Below, in pieces: positions 47,901 to 59,958 of a DNA stretch of 64,000 nt. Below the pieces are notes generated by a model, which saw only the letters and a list, made by a program, of their open reading frames with translations, was not told the origin of the DNA and ran no database searches. The stretch lies in NCBI RefSeq assembly GCF_963676685.1, contig NC_092346.1:93919917-93983916 (forward strand), in the 5' to 3' direction. Positions within the stretch are counted from its first letter, which is position 1. Each line of letters starts with the position of its first letter. Both the position numbers and the translations under genes were made by a program. The stretch comes from Mytilus edulis (Eukaryota > Mollusca > Bivalvia > Mytilida > Mytilidae).

Positions 47901-50900
47901 AAGACCTCATTTTGGGTGTCGCTTCTCTTCTTTCCACAATAAATTAATCAACACGCCTCTGTGTCCTATAGATACAGTGCATAGTCGCATTTGTCATCCA
48001 TTCATATGATTATTCAGATTGAGTTATTTTGGGAGAAAAACGAGAAAAAGGGCATCCGGATATTGTCCCGTCATTGGACAAAATTTTTAAGTCAGATTAT
48101 ACTTCCGGTTTGCGTTTTTCTGTATACTTTGAACATACATATACTACGAATAAAGTGTATTTTCAGAATTCTATCTGCTATCATTTTCAAGTTTACTATC
48201 CACGGTGGTCACAGAGTTTATTAAATAGAGAGGGTCTGTATACTATATCAATGACCACCATGGATCGATTAGAAAACTTAGAATTGAAAGTAAATACACT
48301 TTATTTATATATAGATACAGATAAGCGCTAAAATTATTCATGTGCACTGTTGATACCTTTTCTGAAATTCTCCAGTCATTAAATCTTTTACAAAATTCAT
48401 TGATTACAAAAAAAAGAAGATGTGGTATGATTGCCATGTTGACAACTCTCCACAAGAGACCAAAATGACACAGAAATTAACAACTATAGGTCATCGTACG
48501 GCCTTCAACAACGAGCAAAGACCATACCGCATACTCAGCTTTAAAAGGCACCGAAATGACAATGTAAAACAATTCAAACGAGAAAACTAGCGGCCTTATT
48601 TATGTACAAAAAATGAACGAAAAACAAATATGTAACACATAAACAAACGACAACCACTGAATTACAGGCTCCTTACTTAAATGTTCATAACACTTTTGAT
48701 ACCTTTTCTGAAATTCTCCAGTCATTAAATCTTTTACAAAATTCATTGATTACAAAAAAAAGAAGATGTGGTATGATTGCCATGTTGACAACTCTCCACA
48801 AGAGACCAAAATGACACAGAAATTAACAACTATAGGTCATCGTACGGCCTTCAACAACGAGCAAAGACCATACCGCATACTCAGCTTTAAAAGGCGAAAT
48901 GACAATGTAAAACAATTCAAACGAGAAAACTAGCGGCCTTATTTATGTACAAAAAATGAACGAAAAACAAATATGTAACACAAACGACAACCACTGAATT
49001 ACAGGCTCCTTACTTAAATGTTCATAACATACTAAATGTATATTCATATTGAAATTGATAGAAAACCACATATTGGGAATTTTGGAAATAAAGGAGGAGG
49101 GATTAAAAAAAACATTTTCCTGTCCCCAATAACCTATGATTTATGATACTTTTGCTGAAATTCTCCAGTCATTCAATATTTCACAAAATTCTTCAAACAA
49201 CACTTTACATACTTTAAACTACGCTCTGAATGCCCGCGATTTCGCGGGTGTGTTCTAGTATATATTATATTAATGAGAAACTACCACAGATGCAATTAGA
49301 TGTTTTATAGACTTAAAATTTCCAATATTGAAATCCTGAAAAACGTGTTTGTAATTGAAAATTTAACTTGCAATTGGGTTAGTATAAGTTTAAGAAATGA
49401 TAGGTTAAGACTAGATTATTTCGAGTGAACTGATTTATGATGAAGGATGTTGCCCAAGTTGATGGTATCGAGACTTTTATTGGTGAAGAATATGCTCTCA
49501 ATTTTTGACTCGCATTAATATAAGTGAAAGTGTTGAGAAATAGCGTAACATTCGTTTTTATGTTTAACGATAACTACACTGAATTTACAGCTGAAACCCC
49601 TTCAACAAGGAGGCTAGAGAAACGGTGCTCAATGCAAAGAATAAACAGCTCCTGCTCCACTAGAGATTTTCTCGTGCTAATCATTGCAAATAAAAACGAG
49701 TTTAACAATAATTATCGCTATTTAGTGCATTTTTCCTTTGATTTTTATTTTGTGATAATTTTTTATATCGTGCTACTCGCCGGAGATGGAAAATTATCGC
49801 TAGAAACTAAGCAGACACGTGGCGTTCTAAGGAAATTGACATGAAATTGACAACGTCGGCATAGGTAAAATAGCGATAACAGATTATCATTGGTCATCTC
49901 AACTCGATTGTCTTTCTCCCATCTCGTTGAGATGATCAACGATAATCTATAGATATAACAATGATATTTATAATAGTATACTTTAAATAAATGCAAGAGT
50001 TACAGATTTTCTATCTCTCCATTCTGAACAAACCCCTTGTATTGAAGATCAAAGATAGATTATATTCCATATTACAATGTCCTCTAAAATATGCTACTTA
50101 GCAAGACAGAAATTACACCGCACGACCGTGATATGTTATATAAAATAAAGTAACATTATTCTATGTCACCCACCAAAGATTAATCATGCAAATTAGTCTA
50201 CCCGAATTATTTGGTCCATACATACGTTATTTTCTGCCAAGTAAACTGACATGTATCTCAATGTGCCCCGTGGTTGTCTTCATGTTTTGCTGATTATGCA
50301 CGCTTCGGCGTGATAGCCGGGCTACATTAAGACAATACATGTTTGATATCGTTGCCAGATTTACTTTACATTACTGCGTGGCTTTCTTCAATTTAAAGTT
50401 AGGAATTATCAGTTTGCTAAGCATTTCGCTCAAATCAGTGCTAGTTGTCATCATAAACTTTTATGTTGCATCGTATTGTAGGCCTCAATATAACTTTGAG
50501 ATGAAGAACAGCAATTGTAGGGCTGTCCCTCGGCCTTTTTAGTTTCTTGCTGTGCATGTACTGATTTTATATCATGGATTGATATCCTGTATGCTTTATT
50601 TCTATTATAACATATAATACATATAACTTTACTTGTAAGTTTAACTGATTTGCAACTTGAAATTTTTAAAACTCTGCCTAAGAAACTTCTCATGTACTTG
50701 GCAGTAAGAATGGCAAAAAAACCCTTCCATTATCAATCCGGGACTCAAATAAAATAATATGCTTACTGTCGGCTTTGATTTTCACTTCATGTTCACACTT
50801 TACATGTGCGGCTAGTTCCTACAATATAAAAACAGAATGTGAAGCTCTACTTAACTGTTTACATTTTAATTTCTCCTTTTCCTAATAAAAGGGTCGATAT

Positions 50901-52173
50901 ACGAAAAAAGCCAGCCGGTAGAAAAATACTAGGTTGTTGTTGCACGGAGTAAGAAGAATCTTAAATTGAATAATTATATGAATAAAGGAGAGGCGTGGAA
51001 AACGTCAATGAGATAGCAACCAATGTTACATAATAGTGGTAACATTGTTTGAATGCAGGTTTAGCCATCAACTATTATAAAAGGTTGCATAACGAGTAAG
51101 AATGGTCAATTTGAATACTGCTTCATAGCAACTCGAGTGATTTTATTTAAAAAAAATTATAACAGAAAACAACCATATGATTTATAGAGAAAACTATATA
51201 GATGTGTCCGGACGACACGAACGAACCCGGTCGCAAAAAAAACCCCCCCAAAAATGCCATTTTAGAAGAAATTCCAAAGCCTGAGTTTCTGAAAATATTA
51301 GAGGAAGTTACCAAAAGTAAACTTGATCTGTAACTCATCATAGTAGACAAGTATACTAAAAATTAGCTCAATATGTAAAGACTTTTTGTATATCTGTTTG
51401 GTGCGTAATGAAGGAATGACAAGGGTAATACTATATATACATGGCCTTCGACGGCCATCAAAACATTTTTGTTTTTAAGTTTTTAATAAATTTTACTACC
51501 AAAGTCGATTTATGTACTTTTACATATCAAGTCTAATGGCATGGATATGTGTCTATCGACGGGTCTAACTCTTCAAACGTTAAAGTTAGAAGCTCAGGTT
51601 TGGTACTAAATGGTTCATTGATGTCGGAGGACAACATTTGATAGACACCAATTGTTGTCTTTCATCAAATGTTTTGGATCAAGCGAGCATGACATGTCGT
51701 TGGTTCGTGTCGGTTCTATTATTTTTAAATGCTTAGTATTGTTATAAATTAGGCCGTTTGATTTCTCGTTTGCATGTTTCCTCAGTTTTCATTTAGGAGC
51801 CTTTTATTCATGTTATTATTTTTTATAACAGACTAAATGGTATTGATATTTTAATCATTGAAGACCGTTAGAGGACCTATACTAATTTGAAATCTTGTGA
51901 ACAGTTATCTTACTGGCAATCATACCCCATCATCTTAACGTTTATATTAACGTGATCAACCAAAATAGCGATCGTGTTGACCCTCTATGACCTGTGTGAT
52001 TTAAAACATTTTCCCATTCTAATAGCATTGTCTTCTATAACAATTCTTATGAAATTGCTGAGAAACCTGTTCACCTCAGTTAATCTTATGTTATACCTTA
52101 CCATAACAAGAGACATAATAGCTTCACAATCCTCATAGTTTGCAGGTCGAACAGTATACCTTGTGTCTTCCAT
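44999..52173 (-). CDS. SSAT-like: Diamine N-acetyltransferase-like gene B, five exons
   Basis: Same enzyme family as A. Exons: 52173-52102, 50818-50767, 47045-46980, 46481-46345, 45166-44999; 495 bp, 164 residues. Exon 1 starts MEDTRYTVRPANYEDCEAIM; exon 2 ELAAHVKCEHEVKIKAD; exon 3 LQRDGFGKNSLFHCLVAE; exon 4 MEDFYVKPEHRNKGIGTEL; exon 5 HCSCMEWAVPCWNKVAVDYY. Every intron interrupts the same codon position as in A and C, and exons 2-5 have the same lengths as in A. Intron 3 also aligns with that of A just downstream of exon 4 ('ttatccgtctcattagagga'), so A and B are close paralogues. Introns contain tandem and dispersed repeats. No disabling change seen. Confidence 0.92.
45560..46090. repeat. 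Degenerate tandem repeat, about 170 bp period, in intron 4 of gene B
   Basis: 'gataacttgtagataataaa' and 'tatgtagatgtgcatatc' recur about 172 bp later as 'cataatttgtagataatta' and 'tatgtagatttgcatatcc'. A 'tatgtccgtccgtcagtc' stretch precedes them. Non-coding. Confidence 0.55.
46785..46870 (+). repeat. Fragment of dispersed repeat A in intron 3 of gene B
   Basis: 'cggtgacctagagttgttaa' and 'gttgtctcattggcactta' match the end of the 13247-13860 copy. Confidence 0.6.
48352..49030 (-). repeat. Tandem duplication (346 bp period) of repeat A plus flank, intron 2 of gene B
   Basis: The segment starting 'gataccttttctgaaattct' and ending 'cttacttaaatgttcataac' occurs twice, at 48352 and 48698. The copies differ by two small deletions (near 48893 and 48980). 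A third, diverged flank-only segment without repeat A is at 49145 ('gatacttttgctgaaattct'), marking the pre-insertion form. Confidence 0.85.
49031..50766. other. Intron 2 of gene B, no gene; two small hairpins
   Basis: 49229-49250 holds 'cccgcgatttcgcggg', a perfect short hairpin followed by 'tgtgttctagtata', which looks like a MITE end. At 49880-49950 'agattatcattggtcatct' and 'agatgatcaacgataatct' form a longer hairpin. ORFs at 49524-49844 and 50339-50693 show no family features. Confidence 0.45.
51770..51935 (+). repeat. Fragment of dispersed repeat A in intron 1 of gene B
   Basis: 'ggccgtttgatttctcgttt' through 'ctggcaatcataccccat' matches the 13247-13860 copy, strongly diverged. Confidence 0.6.
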
Positions 52174-52324
52174 TTTCTTTACCTAGGCTGTTGATTTCTA
52201 TTGTATTCTTTCTCATGTCTTATTTCATTCAATTGTGCAATCGGTAATACAATGAAGAATACATTCTCAAGTTTATTTTTAAATTAAGTATTTAACTTCC
52301 GTGTACCTACCAAAACACCGTGAT

Positions 52325-53098
52325 AACAAGAGGCTGTCACAACGACAGCAAACCGGATTTATTAACATTTATTTGTGTCCTGCCAATATCACAAGAAACC
52401 ATAACTGATAAACGGTGAAAGTGAAAATCGTCAATATCAAATTTGACATCCATTTTGTCATCAGTATCAACATAATAAAATTTGAAAAGCTCAGGTTGAA
52501 TGGTTCATGAGTAAATGCAACAACATGAATGGAAACGCCTTTTTTCGATCTTTCATGAACCATAACTGATGAACGGTAAAGGTCAAAATCGACATTATTG
52601 AACTTGACCTCCATTTTGTCATCAGTAACAACATATTAAAATTTGAAAAACTTTGGTTGGACAGTTCATGAGTAAATGCACGGACACGACTGGAAAGGCA
52701 ATTTTTCAATCTTTCAAGAACCATAACTCCTGAACGGTAAAAGTCAAAATCGTCATTATTGAACTTGAGCTCCATTTTTTCATCAGTAATACATTGTAAC
52801 ATATTAAAATTTGGGAAGCTTTGGTTGGACAGTTCATGCGTAAATGAACGGACACGACTTGAAATGCCATTTTTCAATCTTTCAAGAACCATAACTCCTA
52901 AACGGTAAAAGTCAAAATCGTCATTATTGAACTTGACCTTCATTTGGTTGTCAGTAACAACATATTTAATTTATAAAAGCTTTGGTTGAACGGTTCACGA
53001 GTTAATGCACGGACAACATTTGGTTGCCGCCCGCCCGACTGCCCGCCGTACATCCCCAAATCAGTAACCGATATTTTTGTCACAAAAATCCGGTTTAA
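52325..53098. mobile_element. TIR element with four 161-168 bp tandem units
   Basis: The ends 'aaaccggattt' (52350) and 'aaatccggttt' (53087) are inverted. The leading part 'gaggctgtcacaacgacagc' is a known type of start among bivalve repeats. Units anchored on 'ccataact..t.aacggta' start at about 52400, 52561, 52722 and 52890. A C/G-rich 'gccgcccgcccgactgccc' lies near the right end. The minus-strand ORFs here are repeat readings. It sits between genes C and B. Confidence 0.7.
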
Positions 53099-53384
53099 AA
53101 CAATTAAAGATTTGTATAGACACTGCTCCAGTTTGATTTTAAATGTTTATGAATTATTATTATTTATAAACAAAGCAGACAAATACATTATAGCATTATT
53201 TTAGAGAGAAAAATATTTATGAGGGCACAAGTATATATTGTGTGCCCATTTCCCCCTATTATTTCCATCCTGTACCATCCAAACCTTCATCAATCTGGGA
53301 ATTCATGGCAAGCCATAACTCTACAATGTTATGGTAACCCATAACCTGCATAGTTCATTAATTCGTAAAGAAAATTTTATAGAT

Positions 53385-53830
53385 CATCTAAAAAGTAAAA
53401 TCACAAAATTGCTGAACTCCGAGGCAAATTCAAATCGGAAAGTCCCTTATCAAATGCAAAATCAAAAGCTCAAACACATTAAACGAACGGACAACAACTG
53501 TCATACTAAGTAATTCTGACTTTGAACAGACATTTTCGTATTTAATAATGGTGGATTAAACCTGGTTGTATATATCTAGCCTAACCTATAACATGTTGAC
53601 AGTCGTATAAAAGTCCATTATTTTTACAACGATGTGTGAACAAAACAAACGGACATAATAGGTAAAAAATGTCTAAAATAGGAGTACAGCAGTCAACATT
53701 ATGTTATCATCTTATTCACTATAAAAACAAACAAATATGTAAACAGCCATTTACCATGGCACAAACACACAATGACGGGATGTATAAGTACAGAGCCACG
53801 TCATATGTAACAAAGAAACAAAAAGGGCGA
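53385..53830. repeat. Dispersed bivalve repeat E
   Basis: 'ctgaactccgaggcaaatt', 'agctcaaacacattaaacga', 'tggtggattaaacctggtt' and 'gtacagcagtcaacatta' form a collinear repeat that I recognise from bivalve genomes. It lies just downstream of the gene C stop. Confidence 0.6.
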
Positions 53831-53973
53831 GAATAGATTCAAAATTAAAGGTTGACGTACAAATCAGTCATGTTTTTTCGCTAGATCTCTTGTAAAACAG
53901 GGACTGGGCATACTCTTTAAATAATGTCAGCTATAATGGTGTCAGTATATTTATTAACAAATGTAACTTAAAG

Positions 53974-56900
53974 TCATGGAGCTATAAACGCTTTCATCTC
54001 ACTCTCTTTCATACGAAATAAATGCCATTTTTCTGTTCTGGTCAAATCAAAAGCACCTTTCTGTTTGTAGTACTCTATCGAATTCACATTCCAATTCAAC
54101 ACAATAAAATCAAGCCTTGAACATTGCTTCTCGATTCCTACCTGAAATTTAAAAAAGGAATGAATGTTTTTTTTCGATTTAACTACGGTTATAAAAAAAA
54201 TCTAGAATTTCTAAAACGTGTTTATAGAACGCTTATTTTGTATTAAATGCGTAAAACACAATTTGCTATGGGTAAATGCTGAATGCATGATATTAGACGT
54301 TAAGTGAGCACATTGACCTTGTTTACAGAGACAACTAGCATTTTCTATATGATAAGTAGTTGCATCTATATTATACCGGTTTCAAGTATTACGGCATTCC
54401 ATGTACATCTTATTTTATCACTTAGAATCTGAGATCAGATGAACGAAGGCTGGATGATCATTGTAGACTGGTTCCGAGACAAGGCTGACACATTAAATCT
54501 TTAAAGTTTCTGTGATAAGATGGACGAATTCTGGTTATAAATGTATCATTGAGTTTCTGGGATAAAATAGACAAAGGCTGGTTAGATAACTGAGTGTGAG
54601 ATGAGATGAGCAAAGGCTGGTTAGATAACTGAGTGTGAGATGAGATGAGCAAAGGCTGGTTAGATAACTGAGTGTGAGATGAGATGAGCAAAGGCTGGTT
54701 AGATAACTGAGTGTGAGATGAGATGAGCAAAGGCTAGTTAGATAACTGAGTGTGAGATGAGATGAGCAAAGGCTGGTTAGATAACTGAGTGTGAGATGAG
54801 ATGAGCAAAGGCTAGTTAGATAACTGAGTGTGAGATGAGATGAGCAAAGGCTGGTTAGATCTTTGAGTCTCTGTTTAATTGTATTAATTGTTCTTCACTA
54901 AAGTCGAGGCTAATATGACCTAAACATATTGTATATTGTTGTTATTGGTGTCGTTTAAAGGTGTTTCTTTTTTTACTTTGTGTTGCTAAAAAGATGCTTT
55001 TCGTTTGACGTTAACCCAATTTTTTATTTTAATCATACGATATATTCCTGTGAATAAAGGATATAATTTATAAAACAATATTTCATTATGTAAATGTTTA
55101 ATTTATAATTCTTTTATTTTTTTAAGTTTTAAACTCTGTTGTATTCAATAAATCTGGAAATATGGCAAAGAAGACTATTATATAATATTCTTACATAAAC
55201 TATATCTTAAATAATTTTCAAAATCTTATTTCATTTAGGATATTGTTCCGCGCATTTTGAGAATCACAGGATTACCTTTGTAACCGATTTCCAAAGTTGT
55301 GTTCCAATTCCTTTCCCTCTAAATTCCGGTTTTACATACAAATCTTCCATGTAAATACTCCTACCCTCCCAAGTAGAGTAGGAGTAATAATACAAAGCAT
55401 ACCCGACTAGTAGTGGTTTATCTGAAATAGTACATAATTATTTTTTTTGTGGTTGATCTGAACATGGAAGTATTATCTGAATTAGCACATATGTTTGAAG
55501 GGGTTTAACTGAAGTGCCACATATGTTTAGAGTGGATGTTATTACATCTTTCTAGTGCAATGCTATGACTCTTAGTCAGGCTTTGCTACACGTATTGTAT
55601 TTTTTGGGTTATATAAAGCTCTTTATATTTTAATGCGTTTTGGATTTCAAATATGTTGGCCTCGATCATAATGAATAAAACATTTCATGTCGAAATATGC
55701 ACATTTGATTGATACATTTGAAGCCTGTCAACCTGGCTAAAAAATATATAGTGACGTGTGTATGTCCTTCGTTGGGTGTTTGTGTAAACATCGAGTAAGT
55801 AATAAAAAAAAACCGATAGACTAGTTACCTTTTAGTTCTGCTACAAAACAATGATAAAACTTTTCTTCCCCAAATCCATCAGTTCGCAAAACTACAATAA
55901 ACATGTATTGATTTCAATAAAATGCTTAATTTTCATTCATTTAATAATTTTGTATAATACATATAAGGTTACTCTAAAGAAATTCCTAATAAAATATCTC
56001 CCTGATTTATCGCTCCACTTAAACTCTATTGGCTGCATGGTATACAAAAATGTAATGCTATATTTTAAAATGAAATAGCTAGCTTCACAATTCACAAAAA
56101 ACCACAATGATATTGCGGTAAAAATATCAATTCTTGCTCCTGAAAACTGAAGTTATTTAGGATAAAATTAATTAAAACGCTTTATCTCATACAGTCTAGG
56201 CATCGCTTGCTTAATATTAATTTATCAAACACAAATATTAAAAATAAATGACGCGCGCTCGCACCAAATTTTCAACAATAAACTTCTAAAGACAAATATT
56301 TAATTTTGAGTGGCCTTATATGGTTTTAGTTTTGCTTCGGTTCGCGAACTTTTTCCAAGGCCAAATTAAATAAAGTGATAATTCAGTTCTGTTTCCTGCA
56401 TTCCGACCTACTCTTGAATTGCATTATACCCTTACACATTTCATGGTCATTTATATGAGTACTGATAAATTCCAGACAGTATTGGTTAAGCACTGTAAAC
56501 CGTTTCCCTGTACTAGGAAAAAAACATAAAATTAGAAATAAAACACAAGACGAAGAAACTCGTCACTCCAATCTCCATGACCTCCCAGTTAAATGCTGAA
56601 AAGATCAAACTACGCTCGGTGTAAAATATCTACAAATACAAATATAAAGCCTACCCACGAGTATACACCATCAATGAAGGAATTATTTATTACTTATTAC
56701 TATAAAGATATTGCGATTGAATCTAGAATCTTCTATTTCAGTTTGAAAACAAAAATGAGATAAAAGAGAATCTGATTATAATGCAATTCAGGGAATTGTG
56801 CATGTCCAATATAGTGAAGAAAAAAGAAAATAACGCAGACAAAATTATTAGAATATCTCTCCATGGAAGTATTATATTGACTCGATAGATACTACTTTCA

Positions 56901-59198
56901 AGATCCATAAGCGTTACCAGACGTATCACCATCATATTAACGTGTTGCCCTTTACATTGTCAACTAACATTAGATTTTTCTTTACCATTATCTTGGAAAC
57001 TTTATCTGAATAATTAAAGAATCAGATGTAATACACCAAAACGTTAATGTAATCTCCATCAGGTTCATCTTTTATCTATTTCTTCGCATCTCTTTTTTTC
57101 AAATTGTAGTGTGCATCGGAAAGTTTTTTATGCATCAATGATCAATCAGATTTAAGACAAACACATGCATGTCGCAAATGATTTGGTAGGAATGAATAAT
57201 AAGTTTGAATCCTGAATGTAGATGCATCGAAGAAAGATATCAGCAGAAAATTGATAAAAGATTCCGTGCTACTGTAACTGTTCAAGCTTGAAAAATGAAT
57301 TATAAACATCGTAGATGGTGATATCGGAATCAATTATACATCAGCAGTGAGCACAGAACACTTGACTCATTTAAATTCATAGGCTGTAATATCAGTGTTG
57401 CTTAATATCAAATAAATTGTCGCTCAATGCCAAATACTTTTTATTATGATCTAAAATAAAGTAACAGGAGCATGGGTTGTAAACCGCTTAACTAGATATT
57501 TACCATAAGAAATTACTAAATCTTTTGTCAAACACGAATGGGTTGAGAAAATATACAATTTCTTAGTGCACCTTAGTGCCAAAATGTTGGGGCACCCCCC
57601 CCCCCCCACCCCGAACAGGTATAAAATGATTAAAATACAATTACACACCATCTGCAGTGATCTTAACTTGTTCCTCCATTTTTTCGTATACAGCAAGTTC
57701 CTGTAAACCAATTGAATTGATGATTTTATTTTAATAACATATCATAATAAAAAAAAACTGTTGTGTGAATGAAATGAAAGCTATGACATTTTAAAATAAA
57801 ATATGGAAAGATAGGTTTTATTATATGCTTTAAGAAAATAAAAAAATAAGAATGGTGCCACCGAACTTGTTTTCTGGTTACAAGTAAAATATTAAAATTT
57901 CACCATCATTCCAGTATAAAATTGTACTATAAGAGTTATCTCCCAAAAAATGTCAACTTGTAATATGATTATAACAAGTGAAACTGCGAGCTACTGCTCA
58001 CTGATGATACCCCCGCCGCAAGTGGATAATATTAATAGTGTAAAAATATGCAAGTGTTCGGTAAACAGAAAGTTGTCGAGTGATGAATCTGAAAACGCAG
58101 CACACGGTATATAGCTGACTTATATAAACCCTGAAACCAAATTTCAGAAATCCTTGTATTGCATGTATTGTAGTTCCTGAGAAAAATGTGACGAAAATTT
58201 TCAACTTGGCTATCATGTGTAAAATCATACAAGTGATCGGTAAACAGAAAGTTGTCGAGTGATGAATCTGAAAACGCATCACACGGTATGGCTGACTTAT
58301 ATAAACCCTGTAACCAAATTTCAGAAATCCTTCACTTGTTTTGTAGTTCCTGAGAAAAATGTGACGAAAATTTTCAACTTGGCTATCATGTGTAAAATCA
58401 TACAAGATTGAAGTGATCGGTAAACAGGAAGTTGTCGAGTGATGAATCTGAAAACGTATCACACGGTAAAGCACACTTATATAAACCCCGAAACCAAATT
58501 TCATAAATCCTTGTTTTGTAGTTCCTGAGAAAAATGCGACGAAAAATATTCATGGGACGTCCGGACTGACAGACTGATGAACTGACGGAATGACGACGGA
58601 AGAATGGATGGATGGACAGACAGAGGTAAAACAGTATACCCCCCCCTTTCTTTTTTTTTTTTGAAAGCGGGGGTATAATTAAAGCGGGGATATAAAAAGA
58701 CATATTGGTATTAATTGAAACATTTCAGAAGGTGCAATAAATCACTTATTTTCTTTTACAAAACCAAATATCTTACACATAAATTGCAAGTGTGTCTCAA
58801 AATTTGCAGATTAATACAAAGAACTTGACCAATTGTATACTGCTATTGTAGCACAAACCAAGGTGGCGGTACTATGAAAAATAAATCTGCCTTAAAAGGT
58901 TTTTATTATTACATAAATCAGAACGGCATACTTACATTTGTATTAATATGCTCCTTATTTTAACAGTTCATACAATGAACAAAAATCAAAATTCCGCGGC
59001 AAATAAACTTTAGATACTAAAAAGGGAGGTAATTAAATTACACAAGAGGTGATAATAAGCAAACCTTGGCATAGGAAAGTTTATTAATACTGAAGATCTA
59101 ATAAGTGATTTCTAGCGTTTATTTCATCTTACCTTTATTAGGTCTGCGATCTGTTCGCAATCGCCTGGTTTTGCAAGTCTCACAATGAAATTAGCCAT
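53974..59198 (-). CDS. SSAT-like: Diamine N-acetyltransferase-like gene C, five exons
   Basis: Exons: 59198-59133, 57700-57649, 55891-55829, 55421-55276, 54141-53974; all GT-AG; 495 bp, 164 residues. Exon 1 MANFIVRLAKPGDCEQIADL; exon 2 ELAVYEKMEEQVKITAD; exon 3 LRTDGFGEEKFYHCFVAEL; exon 4 GRSIYMEDLYVKPEFRGKGI, with the acetyl-CoA loop R-G-K-G-I-G; exon 5 CSRLDFIVLNWNVNSIEYYK, with the conserved Tyr, and FDLTRTEKWHLFRM. Of the three genes this is closest to the animal spermidine/spermine acetyltransferase consensus (DGFGE..FYHC, GA..L...E.WHLF). Exon 3 is one codon shorter and exon 4 three codons longer than in A and B. Cytosolic; no signal peptide. Its 5' flank carries a foldback element. Confidence 0.93.
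54430..54870. repeat. 39 bp minisatellite in intron 4 of gene C
   Basis: About nine units of 'aaaggctggttagataactg' + 'agtgtgagatgagatgagc', nearly identical, with diverged edge copies at 54430-54590. The last copy ends 'ctttgagtctctg', matching the unit of the 44285 array. The ORF at 54458-54730 is a repeat reading. Confidence 0.9.
56040..57640. other. Intron 2 of gene C, no gene recognised
   Basis: AT-rich with no credible ORF. A C15-like run lies at 57594-57607. The ORFs at 56738-56935 and 57142-57333 show no family features. Confidence 0.4.
57997..58690. mobile_element. TIR element with three 180 bp tandem units, intron 1 of gene C
   Basis: The ends 'atacccccgc' (58007) and 'gcgggggtat' (58667) are inverted. 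The unit contains 'ggtaaacagaaagttgtcga', 'acttatataaaccctg' and 'gttcctgagaaaaatgtgac'; anchors at 58061, 58240 and 58420 give 179-180 bp. The right part has a 'gatggatggacagacag' tract. The minus-strand ORF of 168 residues is a repeat reading. Confidence 0.8.
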
Positions 59199-59646
59199 GA
59201 TCCACGCGTGTGATGTTTACAAAGGTAAAGTAGTAAGGTGATAAAGTCATTGTCGGTGTCGATTGGATAGGATATTGACGAATTCACTTTCTGAAATTCA
59301 ACTACCGTGTACTTTTGATTTAAAAAAAAAAAACTAGATAAACGGGCGCTTTTTCACGCATAGTTTTCAGTGAAGATTGTGGCTGCCAATTATTTGATAT
59401 TAGTATAAAAAATTATATATATTATATCGAAAAGGTGTGTGTTTATGAATCATTTATATATTTTCCTCTGAAACTTTGTTACAAATTTTATATACCATTT
59501 ATTACACAAGGAACCATGTCAATAACATTTCTCGAGAGGAAAGAGTTTTCAGAATTTTTCTTCAATTAAAATTAATTATAAAGAAACATATATTCCATGA
59601 CATGTTTACCAATTCATGATACAAAATCACAACACGCCGACTTGAA

Positions 59647-59958
59647 CTAAAATATACTTTTTTTCACTTCAGTTTTTTGGACTTTTGAAAAACAATGTTG
59701 TTGTATTTAAACACCTCTTCCAAGAAATTTGTTTTACGTGCAAATGTATAAAAAATGCGTTTTTTAATCCAACGGCAGTCATAGGTTTGAACGCTGTTTT
59801 CATTTTACACTTGTACGCTCAAACCTATAATTGCCGTTGGATAAAAACCGCAACTTTTATACATTTCCATGTAAAACAAATTTCTTGATAACGGGGTTTG
59901 ATTACAGCACTAACAATATTTTCCAAAAGACCAAAAGAGTTAAAAAGTATATTTTAAC
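59647..59958. repeat. 312 bp foldback with about 130 bp arms upstream of gene C
   Basis: The inner arms 'aagaaatttgttttacgtgc', 'atccaacggcagtcatagg', 'tttgaacgc' are mirrored by 'gcgctcaaacctataattgc'-type sequence (read 'gctcaaacctataattgcc'), 'gttggat' and 'aaaacaaatttctt'. The outer parts 'aaatatacttttt' and 'aaaaagtatatttt' also pair. The loop is about 25 nt near 59800. It starts 449 bp before the gene C start codon. Confidence 0.8.

Noticed and set aside
52491-52943. 150-residue repetitive minus-strand ORF
   Set aside because: It reads through 161-168 bp tandem units of a non-coding element.
57998-58504. 168-residue minus-strand ORF with repeating segments
   Set aside because: It is a reading of three 180 bp units (divisible by three) inside a TIR element.
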